Source: Bacteroidia bacterium (GTDB taxonomy: Bacteria; Bacteroidota; Bacteroidia; 2-12-FULL-35-15). Taken from it: a DNA stretch of 64,000 bases. The position numbers and the translations under genes were made by a program. Below, piece after piece: positions 18,847-28,117 of the stretch; position 1 is the first letter of the stretch, and every line of letters starts with the position of its first letter. The DNA lies in assembly GCA_030654175.1 (NCBI GenBank), contig JAURXZ010000042.1, positions 62,001-126,000 on the forward strand. Direction: 5' to 3'. The notes under the pieces are model-generated. The model saw only the letters and a program-made list of their open reading frames with translations, did no database searches and was not told where the DNA came from.

Positions 18847-20555
18847 AAATAATACAGTGATTTCAACATCTTTTCATCCTTTTTATATACGTCAATAAAA
18901 AAGAATAGTTCATCATTATCATCCACTTCGTTAGTAAAGTAATTGATGTATATCGGGATCGGATGTTTGATATAAACATATTTCTGTTCTTCTTTTAAAA
19001 AATCCATTTTCAGTGAATCTAACGGATAGTTCTTTTCATCATCACGAATAAGGAATTTGGCAAAATCAATAAACCTTTCCAATCGCACACAGCCATGACT
19101 CATGGCACGCATTTCCCGCTTAAACAACCTGCGATTGTCAGTATCGTGCAAATAAACGCCATATTTATTTTCGAAATTAAATTTTAAAATACCCAATGAA
19201 TTTTCATCACCCATCCGTTGACGCAGTTTAAAAGGAAAATAATTTTTATTGTATTTTTTCCAGTTAATAGGTGTTTCAACCACCCTGTTGCGATAGTCAA
19301 GCACTTCAAAATTTTTCCTGCGTAAATATGTGGTATCACGTTTTAAGATAGGTAAAATCTCTTTAGTAGCGATACTAAGCGGAACAGTCCAATAGGGATA
19401 TATTAAAAAATATCGAATGGTGCTTTTCAAGATAGGTGTTTTATGGTCGGGTTGACCAACAATTACGCGGGATTTCATAACCAATGTATCGGCTTCAACC
19501 ACGCGCATTTCATATTTCGGAATATTTACCCAAACAAATTGTTTTTCATAAGGAGAATAATAATTTCGCCAACGCTCCATATTCATTTGAATCTGGTGCA
19601 CATAATCCCGCTTTGAACGCTGTAAGGCTTTAAAAGTAAGTTTTCCTATTTTTCCATCTTCTGTGAGATTATGACGGCACTGGAAATTTTTGATGGCTTT
19701 TACCAACTTTATAGAATCGGAATCTTCAATGATTTCTGCATAATCATGGCTGGCGATCAGGCGTTTTTTTAAGCGTTCGTTAAAAGTGGTACTGTCGGAT
19801 TCGCGGGTAGCAAGGCTATCCCATTCAGAATCTCTGAACTCGAATTTAAAATTTTTCAGAGCAAATTTCAAAGCCTGATATTGACTATTTTGGGGCTCTA
19901 AGGATTCTATTGACGAGCGAATTTTATTTTGTTTGATCGCATCATTTAAAACAGCAACCAGATCGGTTTCAATCTCGCTTTCACCTATGGTACGTGGCAG
20001 TATAAATCTGGCAATTTTCCATTCGCGGACCAAACTATCTATATTCAACCTTCCTTTATTAACATGAACAGCAAATGTAAAGAAGGCATCTGTTAAAAGC
20101 ATATCTACTTCTGAAATTTTTACCGCATCATATTTTTTTGTTTTACTGTCTCTTTCTTTTTTAATCAAACTTTCAATTTTACTGAAATGATAATCACTTG
20201 AGATCAATCCGTAGTCGTCTGAATTTTTTAATAGTGAGAAAAGGGAATCGCTTTGCGCACTGTGTTTACCTTTGTCGCTCCAAATAACATTGAACTTATT
20301 TATTTTGTAAAATTCAATAATTAATTTGGTTGCAAAAAGACTGTCATCAGCGATAAAAAGAGTTTTTAAAGTGTCGAAATTACTGAGTTGTTTCTTTATC
20401 AATTCAACAACTTCTTCATTCACATATTCAGGTTCCGCAACCAACACCACAGGCTTCGTTTTTTCCGGAGAACACCTGCTGAATGTAAATACCCAGAATA
20501 CGGCTAATAAAAGAAAATGGAAGTATTTTTTCAAAGGGAAATTATTATTTATCAA
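18840..20555 (-). CDS. Murein L,D-transpeptidase (YcbB-like) with peptidoglycan-binding domain
   Basis: A cell-wall enzyme that joins or remodels peptide stems through 3-3 cross-links. A hydrophobic export signal comes first (KKYFHFLLLAVFWVFTFSRC; the Cys could be lipidated). A scaffold domain follows, then a peptidoglycan-binding helix set near 290-315 (FQCRHNLTEDGKIGKLTFKA), and the YkuD catalytic domain with VIVGQPDHKTP and the HGCVRLER cysteine motif near 485, all intact. Size (571) fits YcbB. No ATG is available at the front; TTG 20555 or TTG 20534 must serve, the latter giving the neater signal peptide MKKYFHF. Its stop codon lies inside repeat copy B. Divergent from polA. Confidence 0.9.
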   Translation of the reverse strand: MINNNFPLKKYFHFLLLAVFWVFTFSRCSPEKTKPVVLVAEPEYVNEEVVELIKKQLSNFDTLKTLFIADDSLFATKLIIEFYKINKFNVIWSDKGKHSAQSDSLFSLLKNSDDYGLISSDYHFSKIESLIKKERDSKTKKYDAVKISEVDMLLTDAFFTFAVHVNKGRLNIDSLVREWKIARFILPRTIGESEIETDLVAVLNDAIKQNKIRSSIESLEPQNSQYQALKFALKNFKFEFRDSEWDSLATRESDSTTFNERLKKRLIASHDYAEIIEDSDSIKLVKAIKNFQCRHNLTEDGKIGKLTFKALQRSKRDYVHQIQMNMERWRNYYSPYEKQFVWVNIPKYEMRVVEADTLVMKSRVIVGQPDHKTPILKSTIRYFLIYPYWTVPLSIATKEILPILKRDTTYLRRKNFEVLDYRNRVVETPINWKKYNKNYFPFKLRQRMGDENSLGILKFNFENKYGVYLHDTDNRRLFKREMRAMSHGCVRLERFIDFAKFLIRDDEKNYPLDSLKMDFLKEEQKYVYIKHPIPIYINYFTNEVDDNDELFFFIDVYKKDEKMLKSLYYLR

Positions 20556-20676
20556 ATTTAATAAAGATTCAGCACAACCTTTGTTAATTAATTAAAATGT
20601 TTTCGGCTGAAAAAATAATAATGAGTAAATTTATATTCCCGAAAAAAATTCGGATCATCATAATATCAAAAACACA

Positions 20677-23568
20677 ATGTCAGAAAACAATAAAAAACTT
20701 TTTTTACTGGATGCCTTTGCACTCATTTACCGTGCTTATTTTGCATTCAGCAACAATCACCGGATCAATTCAAAAGGCGTAAACACATCGGCTGTATTGG
20801 GCTTTACAAATACCTTGCTGGAGGTTCTTAAAAAAGAAAAGCCATCTCACATCGCGGTTGTATTCGACACATCGGAACCGACAGTGCGTCACGTTGAATT
20901 TGCTGAATATAAAGCAGGCCGTGAAGCAATGCCTGAAGATCTTTCCGCATCTATTCCGTATATCATTAAATTGATTGAAGGTTTTAATATTCCCGTTTTA
21001 TATTCAAATGGCTATGAAGCGGATGATGTGATCGGAACACTTGCAAAAAAAGCGGAACTGCAAGGCTTTACAACGTATATGATGACCCCGGATAAAGATT
21101 TTGGGCAGCTGGTTTCCGATAATATCTTTATTTACAAACCAGCCCGTTTAGGAAATGGAATGGAAATAATGGGTGTAAAGGAGGTTTGTAAAAAATGGGA
21201 TATCCAAAATGTAAATCAATTGATTGACATTTTAGGCTTGATGGGAGATAAGGTGGATAATATTTCAGGTATCCCCGGAGTTGGCGAAAAGACCGCTATT
21301 CAGCTTGTGAAGGATTTTGGAAGCATCGAAAATTTAATACAGAATACTGATAAACTAAAAGGTAAACTCAAAGAAAAAGTAGAAGAACATAAAGAAAAAG
21401 CAATTCAATCAAAATGGCTTGCAACCATTATCTGCGATGTGCCAATAGAATTCAATGAAGAGGCATTGAAGATGGAAGAGCCTAACAGAGAGGTGTTGAA
21501 AGAACTTTTCACTGAACTTGAGTTCAGAAGACTGGCGGAACAAATGGGACTCGGTTTTAGTCCGATCAACTCCTCTCCTGCACTTCCTGTAGTGGAGGGG
21601 ACAGCGCTTAAAAGCCCGGCACCGAAAAAAACAAATCCAAATCAGGTGGATATGTTTGCTGTTGAAGAGGCTGTAATAACTCTTGAACAGGAGGTAGTCA
21701 CTGAAATTTATGTTGATGAAACAGGGACAGGGGCTCAGGCTGGTGCTTCTCTTTTAAAAATTGACCAGGTACCTCATACCTATCATTTGATTGATTCAAA
21801 AGAAAAAAGAGAGCTACTGACCGCAGAGCTAAATAAGCAATCGGAGATCTGTTTTGATACAGAAACTACCGGACTTGATGTTAATCAGGCGGAGCTAGTA
21901 GGTTTATCATTCGCTTTTAAAACTTCAGAAGCGTATTATATCCCCTTTCCGGAAGATTTTAATGAAGCACTAATTTTAGTAAATGAGTTTAAACTTTTGC
22001 TTGAAAATGAGAACATCACTAAGATCGGACAAAATATAAAATATGATCTGGCAATTTTAAAACGGTACGACATTGAGATAAAAGGAAAATTGTTTGACAC
22101 CATGGTAGCGCATTTCCTTATTCAGCCGGACATGCGACACAATATGAATGTACTGGCCGAAACCTATTTGAATTATTCTCCTGTATCTATCGAAACACTG
22201 ATCGGTAAAAAAGGGAAAGAACAATTAGGGATGCGGAGTGTGCCAATTGAAGAAATTAAAGAATATGCCGGTGAAGATGCAGATATAACCTTGCAGCTAA
22301 AAAACATATTTGATCCGATGTTAGAGGATGCACAAATAAAAAAATTATTTGATGAAATTGAGATCCCGCTTATCCCTGTTTTAGCTGCTATGGAAGCGGA
22401 AGGCATTGCATTGGATAAAAATGCCTTAAACGAATTATCGGTTGAATTAAAAAAAGATATTTTAATTATGGAGACCGAAATCCAGCAGCTGGCGGGGACT
22501 TCGTTTAATGTATCCTCACCCAAACAAGTAGGTCAGATCTTATTTGAGGTATTAAAGATCGTTGAAAAACCAAAGAAAACAAAAACAGGGCAGTATGCAA
22601 CCGGTGAAGATGTATTGATCAAGTTAGTTGCTAAGCACGAAATAGTCGGGAAGATATTAGATTATCGCGAGTTAGTAAAACTAAAAAACACATACGTAGA
22701 TACCTTACCGGAACTGGTGAATCCGCGAACAGGACGCATACATACCTCTTACAATCAGGTGGTGGCAGTTACCGGACGTTTAAGTTCTGATAATCCGAAT
22801 TTGCAAAACATCCCCATTCGTACCGAACGCGGAAGGGAGATCAGAAAAGCTTTTATCCCGAGAGATGAAAATTATATTTTACTCTCAGCCGATTATTCAC
22901 AAATTGAATTACGCATCATTGCAGAGTTAAGTAAAGATGCAGGAATGATCGAAGCATTCCTTTCAGGACAGGATATCCACAAAGCCACGGCAGCAAAGGT
23001 GTATAACGTAAGTTTGGAAGAAGTTACTCCTGATATGCGGAGGAATGCTAAAATGGTAAACTTCGGGATCATCTATGGAATATCGGCTTTCGGTCTTGCA
23101 GAGCGATTAAATATTCCACGTAAAGAAGCAGGAGCGATCATCGAAAATTATTTTTCAAAATATCCCGGCATCAAAACGTATATGGATGAAAGCATTGAAA
23201 TTGCAAGGGAAAGAGGGTATGTAGAAACAATAATGGGACGCAGAAGATACCTGCGGGATATTAATTCCAGTAATCATACAGTTAGAGGTTACGCAGAGCG
23301 TAATGCTATCAACGCCCCCATCCAGGGCAGCGCAGCAGATATGATCAAAATTGCAATGATCAACATTCATAAGGATTTTAAAGACAAAAATTTAAGATCA
23401 AAAATGCTGTTACAGGTGCATGACGAATTGGTGTTTGATGTGTGGAAAGAAGAATTAGATATGGTAAAATCGATTGTTGAAAACCGAATGAAAAACGCTA
23501 TCACTTCTTTAAATGTTCCAATGGAAGTGGGAATGGGAGTTGGAAGGAATTGGCTGGAAGCACATTAA
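20677..23568 (+). CDS. polA: DNA polymerase I
   Basis: A 963-residue repair and Okazaki-fragment polymerase. The 5'-nuclease domain covers about 1-300 (FLLDAFALIYRAYFAF, GYEADDVIGTLAKKA, GDKVDNISGIPGVGEKTA). After a linker comes a 3'-5' exonuclease that looks active: CFDTETTGLD near 390 keeps both acidic residues, and QNIKYDLAIL follows. The polymerase domain has motif A SADYSQIELRI near 737, motif B RRNAKMVNFGIIYG near 790 and motif C LQVHDELVFDV near 911. All three activities are predicted. ATG 20677 directly precedes SENNKKLFLLDAFAL. Divergent from the L,D-transpeptidase gene with a 121-base gap. Confidence 0.98.
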   Translation: MSENNKKLFLLDAFALIYRAYFAFSNNHRINSKGVNTSAVLGFTNTLLEVLKKEKPSHIAVVFDTSEPTVRHVEFAEYKAGREAMPEDLSASIPYIIKLIEGFNIPVLYSNGYEADDVIGTLAKKAELQGFTTYMMTPDKDFGQLVSDNIFIYKPARLGNGMEIMGVKEVCKKWDIQNVNQLIDILGLMGDKVDNISGIPGVGEKTAIQLVKDFGSIENLIQNTDKLKGKLKEKVEEHKEKAIQSKWLATIICDVPIEFNEEALKMEEPNREVLKELFTELEFRRLAEQMGLGFSPINSSPALPVVEGTALKSPAPKKTNPNQVDMFAVEEAVITLEQEVVTEIYVDETGTGAQAGASLLKIDQVPHTYHLIDSKEKRELLTAELNKQSEICFDTETTGLDVNQAELVGLSFAFKTSEAYYIPFPEDFNEALILVNEFKLLLENENITKIGQNIKYDLAILKRYDIEIKGKLFDTMVAHFLIQPDMRHNMNVLAETYLNYSPVSIETLIGKKGKEQLGMRSVPIEEIKEYAGEDADITLQLKNIFDPMLEDAQIKKLFDEIEIPLIPVLAAMEAEGIALDKNALNELSVELKKDILIMETEIQQLAGTSFNVSSPKQVGQILFEVLKIVEKPKKTKTGQYATGEDVLIKLVAKHEIVGKILDYRELVKLKNTYVDTLPELVNPRTGRIHTSYNQVVAVTGRLSSDNPNLQNIPIRTERGREIRKAFIPRDENYILLSADYSQIELRIIAELSKDAGMIEAFLSGQDIHKATAAKVYNVSLEEVTPDMRRNAKMVNFGIIYGISAFGLAERLNIPRKEAGAIIENYFSKYPGIKTYMDESIEIARERGYVETIMGRRRYLRDINSSNHTVRGYAERNAINAPIQGSAADMIKIAMINIHKDFKDKNLRSKMLLQVHDELVFDVWKEELDMVKSIVENRMKNAITSLNVPMEVGMGVGRNWLEAH

Positions 23569-23580
23569 AATTTAATTTTG

Positions 23581-23640
23581 CAATTTTGCAGTAGGCAATT
23601 TTAAACTAGCCCCCTGACAGGGTTTCAAACCCTGTTAGGG
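23581..23640. repeat. CAGTAGGCAATT repeat and CCCTGACAGGG palindrome after polA
   Basis: One copy of the CAGTAGGCAATT repeat (about 23590-23601) is followed at 23612-23640 by a 29-base palindrome nearly identical to the one at 12414. The palindrome would form a 14-pair hairpin with one G:U pair and could act as the polA transcript end, although no T run follows. Confidence 0.7.
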
Positions 23641-23681
23641 GTTAAGCAGCATTAAGTACGAAACATATTTATATTCGAATT

Positions 23682-23701
23682 ACCTGCTTTAGTAAGCAGG
23701 T
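23682..23701. other. Palindrome in the gap before the HerA-like gene
   Basis: Eight-base perfect inverted repeat ACCTGCTT-TAGT-AAGCAGGT, 57 bases before ATG 23759. It could be an operator or a leader hairpin; nothing decides between them. Confidence 0.4.
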
Positions 23702-23758
23702 TAAAATATTCATCGATCATTATTTTTCAAACATTTTTAGATTAAAAAATATAAAATT

Positions 23759-25309
23759 ATGTCAGCAGAAAAATTTAAAGAACAGATTCAAAAAGCTTTT
23801 TCCTTTTCAGGTAAAAGTATATTACTTGGCGGACCTGTTTATAATGGTGAAAACATTGCAGGTGTGCATGTAAAGCTTCCTTTAAGCACTGTTAATCGTC
23901 ATGGTTTGATTGCAGGAGCAACCGGTACAGGAAAAACAAAAACGATACAACGTTTTGCAGAGGCCCTGTCCGAACAAGGTGTAAATGTTTTGCTGATGGA
24001 TATTAAAGGCGATATCAGCGGAATTGCAAAAGCCGGTTCTGAAAACCCTAAGATCAAAGAACGCATGGATCTAATTGGTATCCCTTGGGTTCCGAGCGAA
24101 TATCCTACCGAATTAATGACCATCTCCAATGAAAAAGGAATACGTTTGAGAGCAACCGTATCTGAATTCGGACCTGTGCTGTTATCTAAAATATTGGAAT
24201 TGAACGAAAACCAGGAAGGGGCTCTTGCCATTGTTTTTAAATATTGTGATGATAAAAAAATGCCTTTGCTTGATATCAAGGACATTCGTGCAGTGCTTCA
24301 ACACCTGGCGGACGGAGAAGGCAAAAAAGAAATTGAAAAAAAATATGGTACAATTTCTCCTGCTTCTTCGGGTGTAATTATGCGTAAACTATTGGAACTA
24401 GAACAACAGGGAGGTGATAAGTTTTTTGGAGAAAAATCATTTGATGTAGAGGACCTTTTGCAAAAAGACAAGGATGGTAAGGCATTCATAAATATTTTAC
24501 GACTTGCCGATATACAGGACCGGCCAAAATTATTTTCTACTTTTATGCTTTGCCTGCTTGCTGAGATATACAATACATTCCCTGAAATGGGTGATAAAGG
24601 GGATCCTAAATTGGTGATCTTTATTGACGAGGCCCATCTTATTTTCAGAGAGGCTTCTAAAGCATTGATGCAGCAACTTGAAACGATCATTAAGCTTATC
24701 AGAAGTAAAGGCGTTGGTATTTATTTTTGTACACAAGCACCTACTGATATTCCTGATGTAATTTTAAGTCAGTTGGGAACAAAGATCCAACACGCATTAC
24801 GTGCCTTTACTGCAAAAGACAGAAAAGATATTAAATTGGTGGCCGAGAATTTCCCATCAACCGAATTTTATAAAACGGATCAATTGATCACAGAACTGGG
24901 CATTGGTGAAGCATTAGTAACTGTGCTAAGTGAAAAAGGCATTCCAACGCCATTAGTTCATACAATGATGTGTGCTCCTCAATCACGCATGGATATTCTT
25001 ACTCCATCTGAACAGGATCAACAGGTTGCTGCTTCTTCCATTGCAAGAATGTATAATGAAGAAATTGATAGAGAAAGTGCTTATGAGATCTTAAATAAAA
25101 AAATCATTGCTTCCGAAAAAGTAGCAGAAGAAATTTCACAACAAGAAGAAAAAACTATTGAGGAAAAAACCTCAGGTATTGGCGATACCCTGAAAAGTAT
25201 GGCGAACAGCAGTATAGCTAAAACCATTTTTCGTGAAGTAACAAGGGGACTTTTGGGAGTGTTGATCGGAAAGCCAAGCCGTTCAACTAAAAGAAAAAGT
25301 TTTTTTTAA
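23759..25309 (+). CDS. HerA-like ATPase (DUF853/YjgR family)
   Basis: A 516-residue P-loop ATPase of the HerA-FtsK superfamily. Walker A is GATGTGKTK near residues 52-60, Walker B is VIFIDEAHLIF near 285-295, followed by the sensor-type IRSKGVGIYFCTQAPTDIPD. This is the HerA_C (DUF853) layout of E. coli YjgR. HerA pumps DNA together with NurA, but no NurA-like nuclease is nearby and YjgR-type proteins have no settled role. The C-terminal about 90 residues are a charged helix region (EKVAEEISQQEEKTIEEKTS) with a basic end. Monocistronic. Confidence 0.9.
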   Translation: MSAEKFKEQIQKAFSFSGKSILLGGPVYNGENIAGVHVKLPLSTVNRHGLIAGATGTGKTKTIQRFAEALSEQGVNVLLMDIKGDISGIAKAGSENPKIKERMDLIGIPWVPSEYPTELMTISNEKGIRLRATVSEFGPVLLSKILELNENQEGALAIVFKYCDDKKMPLLDIKDIRAVLQHLADGEGKKEIEKKYGTISPASSGVIMRKLLELEQQGGDKFFGEKSFDVEDLLQKDKDGKAFINILRLADIQDRPKLFSTFMLCLLAEIYNTFPEMGDKGDPKLVIFIDEAHLIFREASKALMQQLETIIKLIRSKGVGIYFCTQAPTDIPDVILSQLGTKIQHALRAFTAKDRKDIKLVAENFPSTEFYKTDQLITELGIGEALVTVLSEKGIPTPLVHTMMCAPQSRMDILTPSEQDQQVAASSIARMYNEEIDRESAYEILNKKIIASEKVAEEISQQEEKTIEEKTSGIGDTLKSMANSSIAKTIFREVTRGLLGVLIGKPSRSTKRKSFF

Positions 25310-25367
25310 GCATTTATAAATTTCACCACAAACTAAATTACGAAGAGGGTATCTCAAAAAAATAAAT

Positions 25368-25437
25368 GTCAATCTGAGCGGAGCCGAAGCATCTTGCTAA
25401 TCAAGCAAAAAGATTTCTCGACTCCGCTCGAAATGAC
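25368..25437. repeat. Extragenic hairpin repeat of the GAGCGGAG/CTCCGCTC type
   Basis: GTCA and GAGCGGAG at 25368-25383 pair with CTCCGCTC and TGAC at 25422-25437; a shorter hairpin (ATCTTG / CAAG with AAGAT) lies inside. It separates the converging HerA-like and 25476 genes. Similar hairpins with a GAGCGNAGNCGAA core are widespread in Bacteroidota genomes. Confidence 0.65.
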
Positions 25438-25475
25438 TTAGAGAAAGACTTTGGTGGGGCTTTTTTTAATAGAAT

Positions 25476-26510
25476 CTAATTTTTCACAAACTTCCCTCTG
25501 GTAATGCTGGTTTTGTCAGAGACAATTTCATAATTGTAAAAACCTCTCCTAAGTTCTAATACTTCAACTTCCGCAGAACTAGAACTGTCCGATAAAAAAA
25601 CGGTTTTAATCAATCTCCCTGTTAAATCGTAGATAAATAAAGTGTTTCTGAATTCACTATTTAATTTTGAAATGAAAATTTTATCTGTTACGGGATTTGG
25701 GTAAAGCAAAATTTTTCCCTCATTTTTAGAAGATTCATCTATGCCAGTATAAGCAACAGTACAAATTTGAAATTCGCGAATCACATCACCAATCGTTGCT
25801 CCATTTCTCCACTTTCTAACTTTAACTGCAAAATTATATTTACATATGATTGATGGGGAGTTCCATATAATTTCTCCACTTAAGCTATCAATAGAAAAAC
25901 CCGTAGGGTGGGTATTACCAATTATTGGAGTTCCGTACCCCATGCATGGAATAAGCTCGTAGGTTAATATATCACCATCAGAATCGTAAGCGGTTAAATT
26001 TTGAGCGTAAGGAACATTCACAGCTGCATAAAAAACAGGGGTAGCAGTAAACTGTGGTGAATTGTTTGGTGTTATTGAAGGGTCAATTAATATAGTTGTT
26101 CTAATAAAAAATGACTGATCAACTGAATTGGGAATATTGCAAATTCCGGCTTCACGGTTTGGGTCTTCCATAGTAATTATATAAAGCCCATTCCCCGAAT
26201 AAGTGTGTGTTGTTTCATAAATATTTTTTTTCGAATACGTTGCAAACATCTCACCATCCGCACTTGTACACAAAAGAGAAGGTCCATTAACCCGAGGTGC
26301 CATAGTACTGTCTCCATCACCAAAATAGACTATTAAATAGCAGCGATCAGCTTGAGTCGTAAGCGGATCAGTATTCGTATAAACGTTTACGTTGATCTTA
26401 TAAGTAAGTCCTGTAAGCTGAGTATAGGTGATTTCACCGGCTTTTACATGTGTAGCAAATAGGTTGCTACTCAATATCGAAAACAGAAATAAAACATATA
26501 TTTTTTTCAT
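25476..26510 (-). CDS. Secreted protein with gliding-type N-terminal domain and T9SS sorting domain
   Basis: A 344-residue exported protein. The signal peptide MKKIYVLFLFSILSSNLFA is followed by THVKAGEITYTQLTGLTYK, a start shared by many large Bacteroidota surface proteins annotated as gliding-motility associated. The middle contains a cadherin-like Ig block (LTAYDSDGDILTYEL, SIDSLSGEIIWNSP). The end (ILLYPNPVTDKIFISKLNSE to KFVKN) is a type A T9SS sorting domain. No enzymatic motif is seen. A second in-frame ATG four codons upstream (26522) is possible; 26510 gives the better signal peptide. Probably an adhesive surface protein. Confidence 0.8.
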   Translation of the reverse strand: MKKIYVLFLFSILSSNLFATHVKAGEITYTQLTGLTYKINVNVYTNTDPLTTQADRCYLIVYFGDGDSTMAPRVNGPSLLCTSADGEMFATYSKKNIYETTHTYSGNGLYIITMEDPNREAGICNIPNSVDQSFFIRTTILIDPSITPNNSPQFTATPVFYAAVNVPYAQNLTAYDSDGDILTYELIPCMGYGTPIIGNTHPTGFSIDSLSGEIIWNSPSIICKYNFAVKVRKWRNGATIGDVIREFQICTVAYTGIDESSKNEGKILLYPNPVTDKIFISKLNSEFRNTLFIYDLTGRLIKTVFLSDSSSSAEVEVLELRRGFYNYEIVSDKTSITRGKFVKN

Positions 26511-26576
26511 AGCTTGATTCATAAAAATAGTTAGTAAGCAAAAAAAATATAATCGAGACCTTTCATTTTAAACCCT

Positions 26577-26671
26577 GCGTTAGGGATTGCAGCGTAAATC
26601 CTTTTCTGTTTAGAAAAGATTGAAGCGGAAAGCCCGCCCCTTTCTCCTTTTAAAGAAAGGGGAACGCCCAA
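26577..26671 (+). repeat. Two-hairpin extragenic repeat, copy C
   Basis: GCGTTAGGGATTGCAGCG, first hairpin CTTTTCT/AGAAAAG with loop GTTT, linker GATTGAAGCGGAAAGCCC, second hairpin CCCCTTTCT/AGAAAGGGG, end AACGCCCAA. It lies upstream of the 25476 gene and downstream of hmgA. Confidence 0.85.
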
Positions 26672-26712
26672 AAACTAATTATTCAATTTGCAATAATCAA
26701 TTCTTCAATTAA

Positions 26713-26742
26713 CAAAATTGCCTACTGATAAATTGCCTACTG
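26713..26742 (-). repeat. Two direct CAGTAGGCAATT repeats after hmgA
   Basis: On the minus strand, CAGTAGGCAATTT occurs twice in tandem directly behind the hmgA stop codon. The same motif ends the 4784, recG and polA regions. Confidence 0.6.
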
Positions 26743-26744
26743 AC

Positions 26745-27902
26745 CTACTCTACCCAACTTTTATAATACATCCCATCATCAATCCCCATAGCTTCTTCAG
26801 TAACCATTAATGGACGGAAGGTATCCACCATCACCGCTAATTCCTGTGTTTCTTTTTGTCCGATGCTTCGTTCCATAGCTCCGGGTGCAGGTCCATGAGG
26901 AATGCCTTTTGGATGTAATGTAATATGTCCTTGCTCAATATTATTACGGCTCATAAAATCTCCATCCACATAATACAACACCTCATCACTATCAATATTA
27001 CTGTGGTTATAAGGAGCAGGGATCGCTTTCGGATGATAATCATATAAGCGGGGAACAAATGAGCACACCACAAATGTTGATGTTTCAAATGTCTGGTGCA
27101 CCGGTGGTGGCTGATGTACGCGGCCCGTTATGGGTTCAAAATTATGAATGCTGAAACCATAAGGAAAATTGTATCCATCCCAACCAATTACATCAAAAGG
27201 ATGTGTTGCATAAACGAATTCATGCATCATTCCTTCTTTTTTTATCTTGATCATAAAATCACCTTTCTCATCATGTGTTTCCTGATCCTGAGGTAATTTA
27301 TAATCCCGTTCACAAAAAGGAGAATGCTCTAACAGTTGTCCTGATGAGCTTTTGTAACGTTGTGGCGTATAAAAAGGCGAATGTGACTCCATATAAAATA
27401 AACGGTTTTCGGTGGTATCAAACTCCATCTGATAGATCATACCACGAGGGATAATGAGGTAATCGCCATATTCAAAAGGAATGTTACCCATAAAGGTGCG
27501 CAGGGTTCCTTTGCCTTTGTGAACAAAGATCATTTCATCGGAATCGGCATTTTTATAAAAATAATTTTTCATCGAATGACGTGGTGCCGCCAAACCGATA
27601 ATACAATCAGCATTTACAAGCATTGCTTTGCGACTGTCTAAAAAATCATCGGCAGGTTTAATATCGAAACCTTTTAATAATAATGATTTGATATTTTTAT
27701 CGATCGCAATTTTAGGTGCTACATTATAAGAGGTAATAATTTCTTTTACCTGTGTAGGGCGGTGAACATGGTATAACAAGGATGAATGCCCATTAAAACC
27801 TTCGGTGCCAAACAATTGTTCGTAATAGTAACCGCCTTTTGGTTTTTCAAAAATAGTATGTCGTTTTTGAGGAAAGCTTCCCAGTTTATGATAAATAGGC
27901 AT
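26745..27902 (-). CDS. hmgA: Homogentisate 1,2-dioxygenase
   Basis: A 385-residue cupin enzyme that opens the ring of homogentisate to maleylacetoacetate in tyrosine and phenylalanine breakdown, using Fe(II) and O2. It starts with the Bacteroidota-type MPIYHKLGSFPQKRHTIFEK; later segments PFEYGDYLIIPRGMIYQMEF, HPFDVIGWDGYNFPYGFSIH and HPKGIPHGPAPGAMERSIG are the core cupin strands, with histidine and glutamate residues of the iron site in the last two. Slightly shorter than the mammalian enzyme, as usual for this clade. The rest of the tyrosine pathway is not in the window. It has its own promoter. Confidence 0.93.
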   Translation of the reverse strand: MPIYHKLGSFPQKRHTIFEKPKGGYYYEQLFGTEGFNGHSSLLYHVHRPTQVKEIITSYNVAPKIAIDKNIKSLLLKGFDIKPADDFLDSRKAMLVNADCIIGLAAPRHSMKNYFYKNADSDEMIFVHKGKGTLRTFMGNIPFEYGDYLIIPRGMIYQMEFDTTENRLFYMESHSPFYTPQRYKSSSGQLLEHSPFCERDYKLPQDQETHDEKGDFMIKIKKEGMMHEFVYATHPFDVIGWDGYNFPYGFSIHNFEPITGRVHQPPPVHQTFETSTFVVCSFVPRLYDYHPKAIPAPYNHSNIDSDEVLYYVDGDFMSRNNIEQGHITLHPKGIPHGPAPGAMERSIGQKETQELAVMVDTFRPLMVTEEAMGIDDGMYYKSWVE

Positions 27903-27939
27903 AGTTGAAGGAATTAATTATTTTAATTACGATGTTCAA

Positions 27940-27947
27940 CAAATCTA
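27940..27947 (-). promoter_or_regulatory. -7 promoter element (TAGATTTG) of hmgA
   Basis: Minus-strand exact TAnnTTTG match 37 bases before the hmgA ATG. Confidence 0.5.
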
Positions 27948-28105
27948 ATACTATTTAAAGAAAATAAAAAATGATTTTTATCAGTTGGGAAATTCGGATG
28001 TTGAAAGATCTGACACTAATTACACGAATTTTAAACTATTTTTTTTTGTTTAATTCGTGAAATTAGTAGCTTATAACTCTAACAGTCGATTAATAACAAA
28101 TTTTG

Positions 28106-28113
28106 TAATTTTG
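28106..28113 (+). promoter_or_regulatory. -7 promoter element (TAATTTTG) of the TatD gene
   Basis: Exact TAnnTTTG match that ends four bases before ATG 28118, implying a leaderless mRNA. Confidence 0.6.
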
Positions 28114-28117
28114 TACT

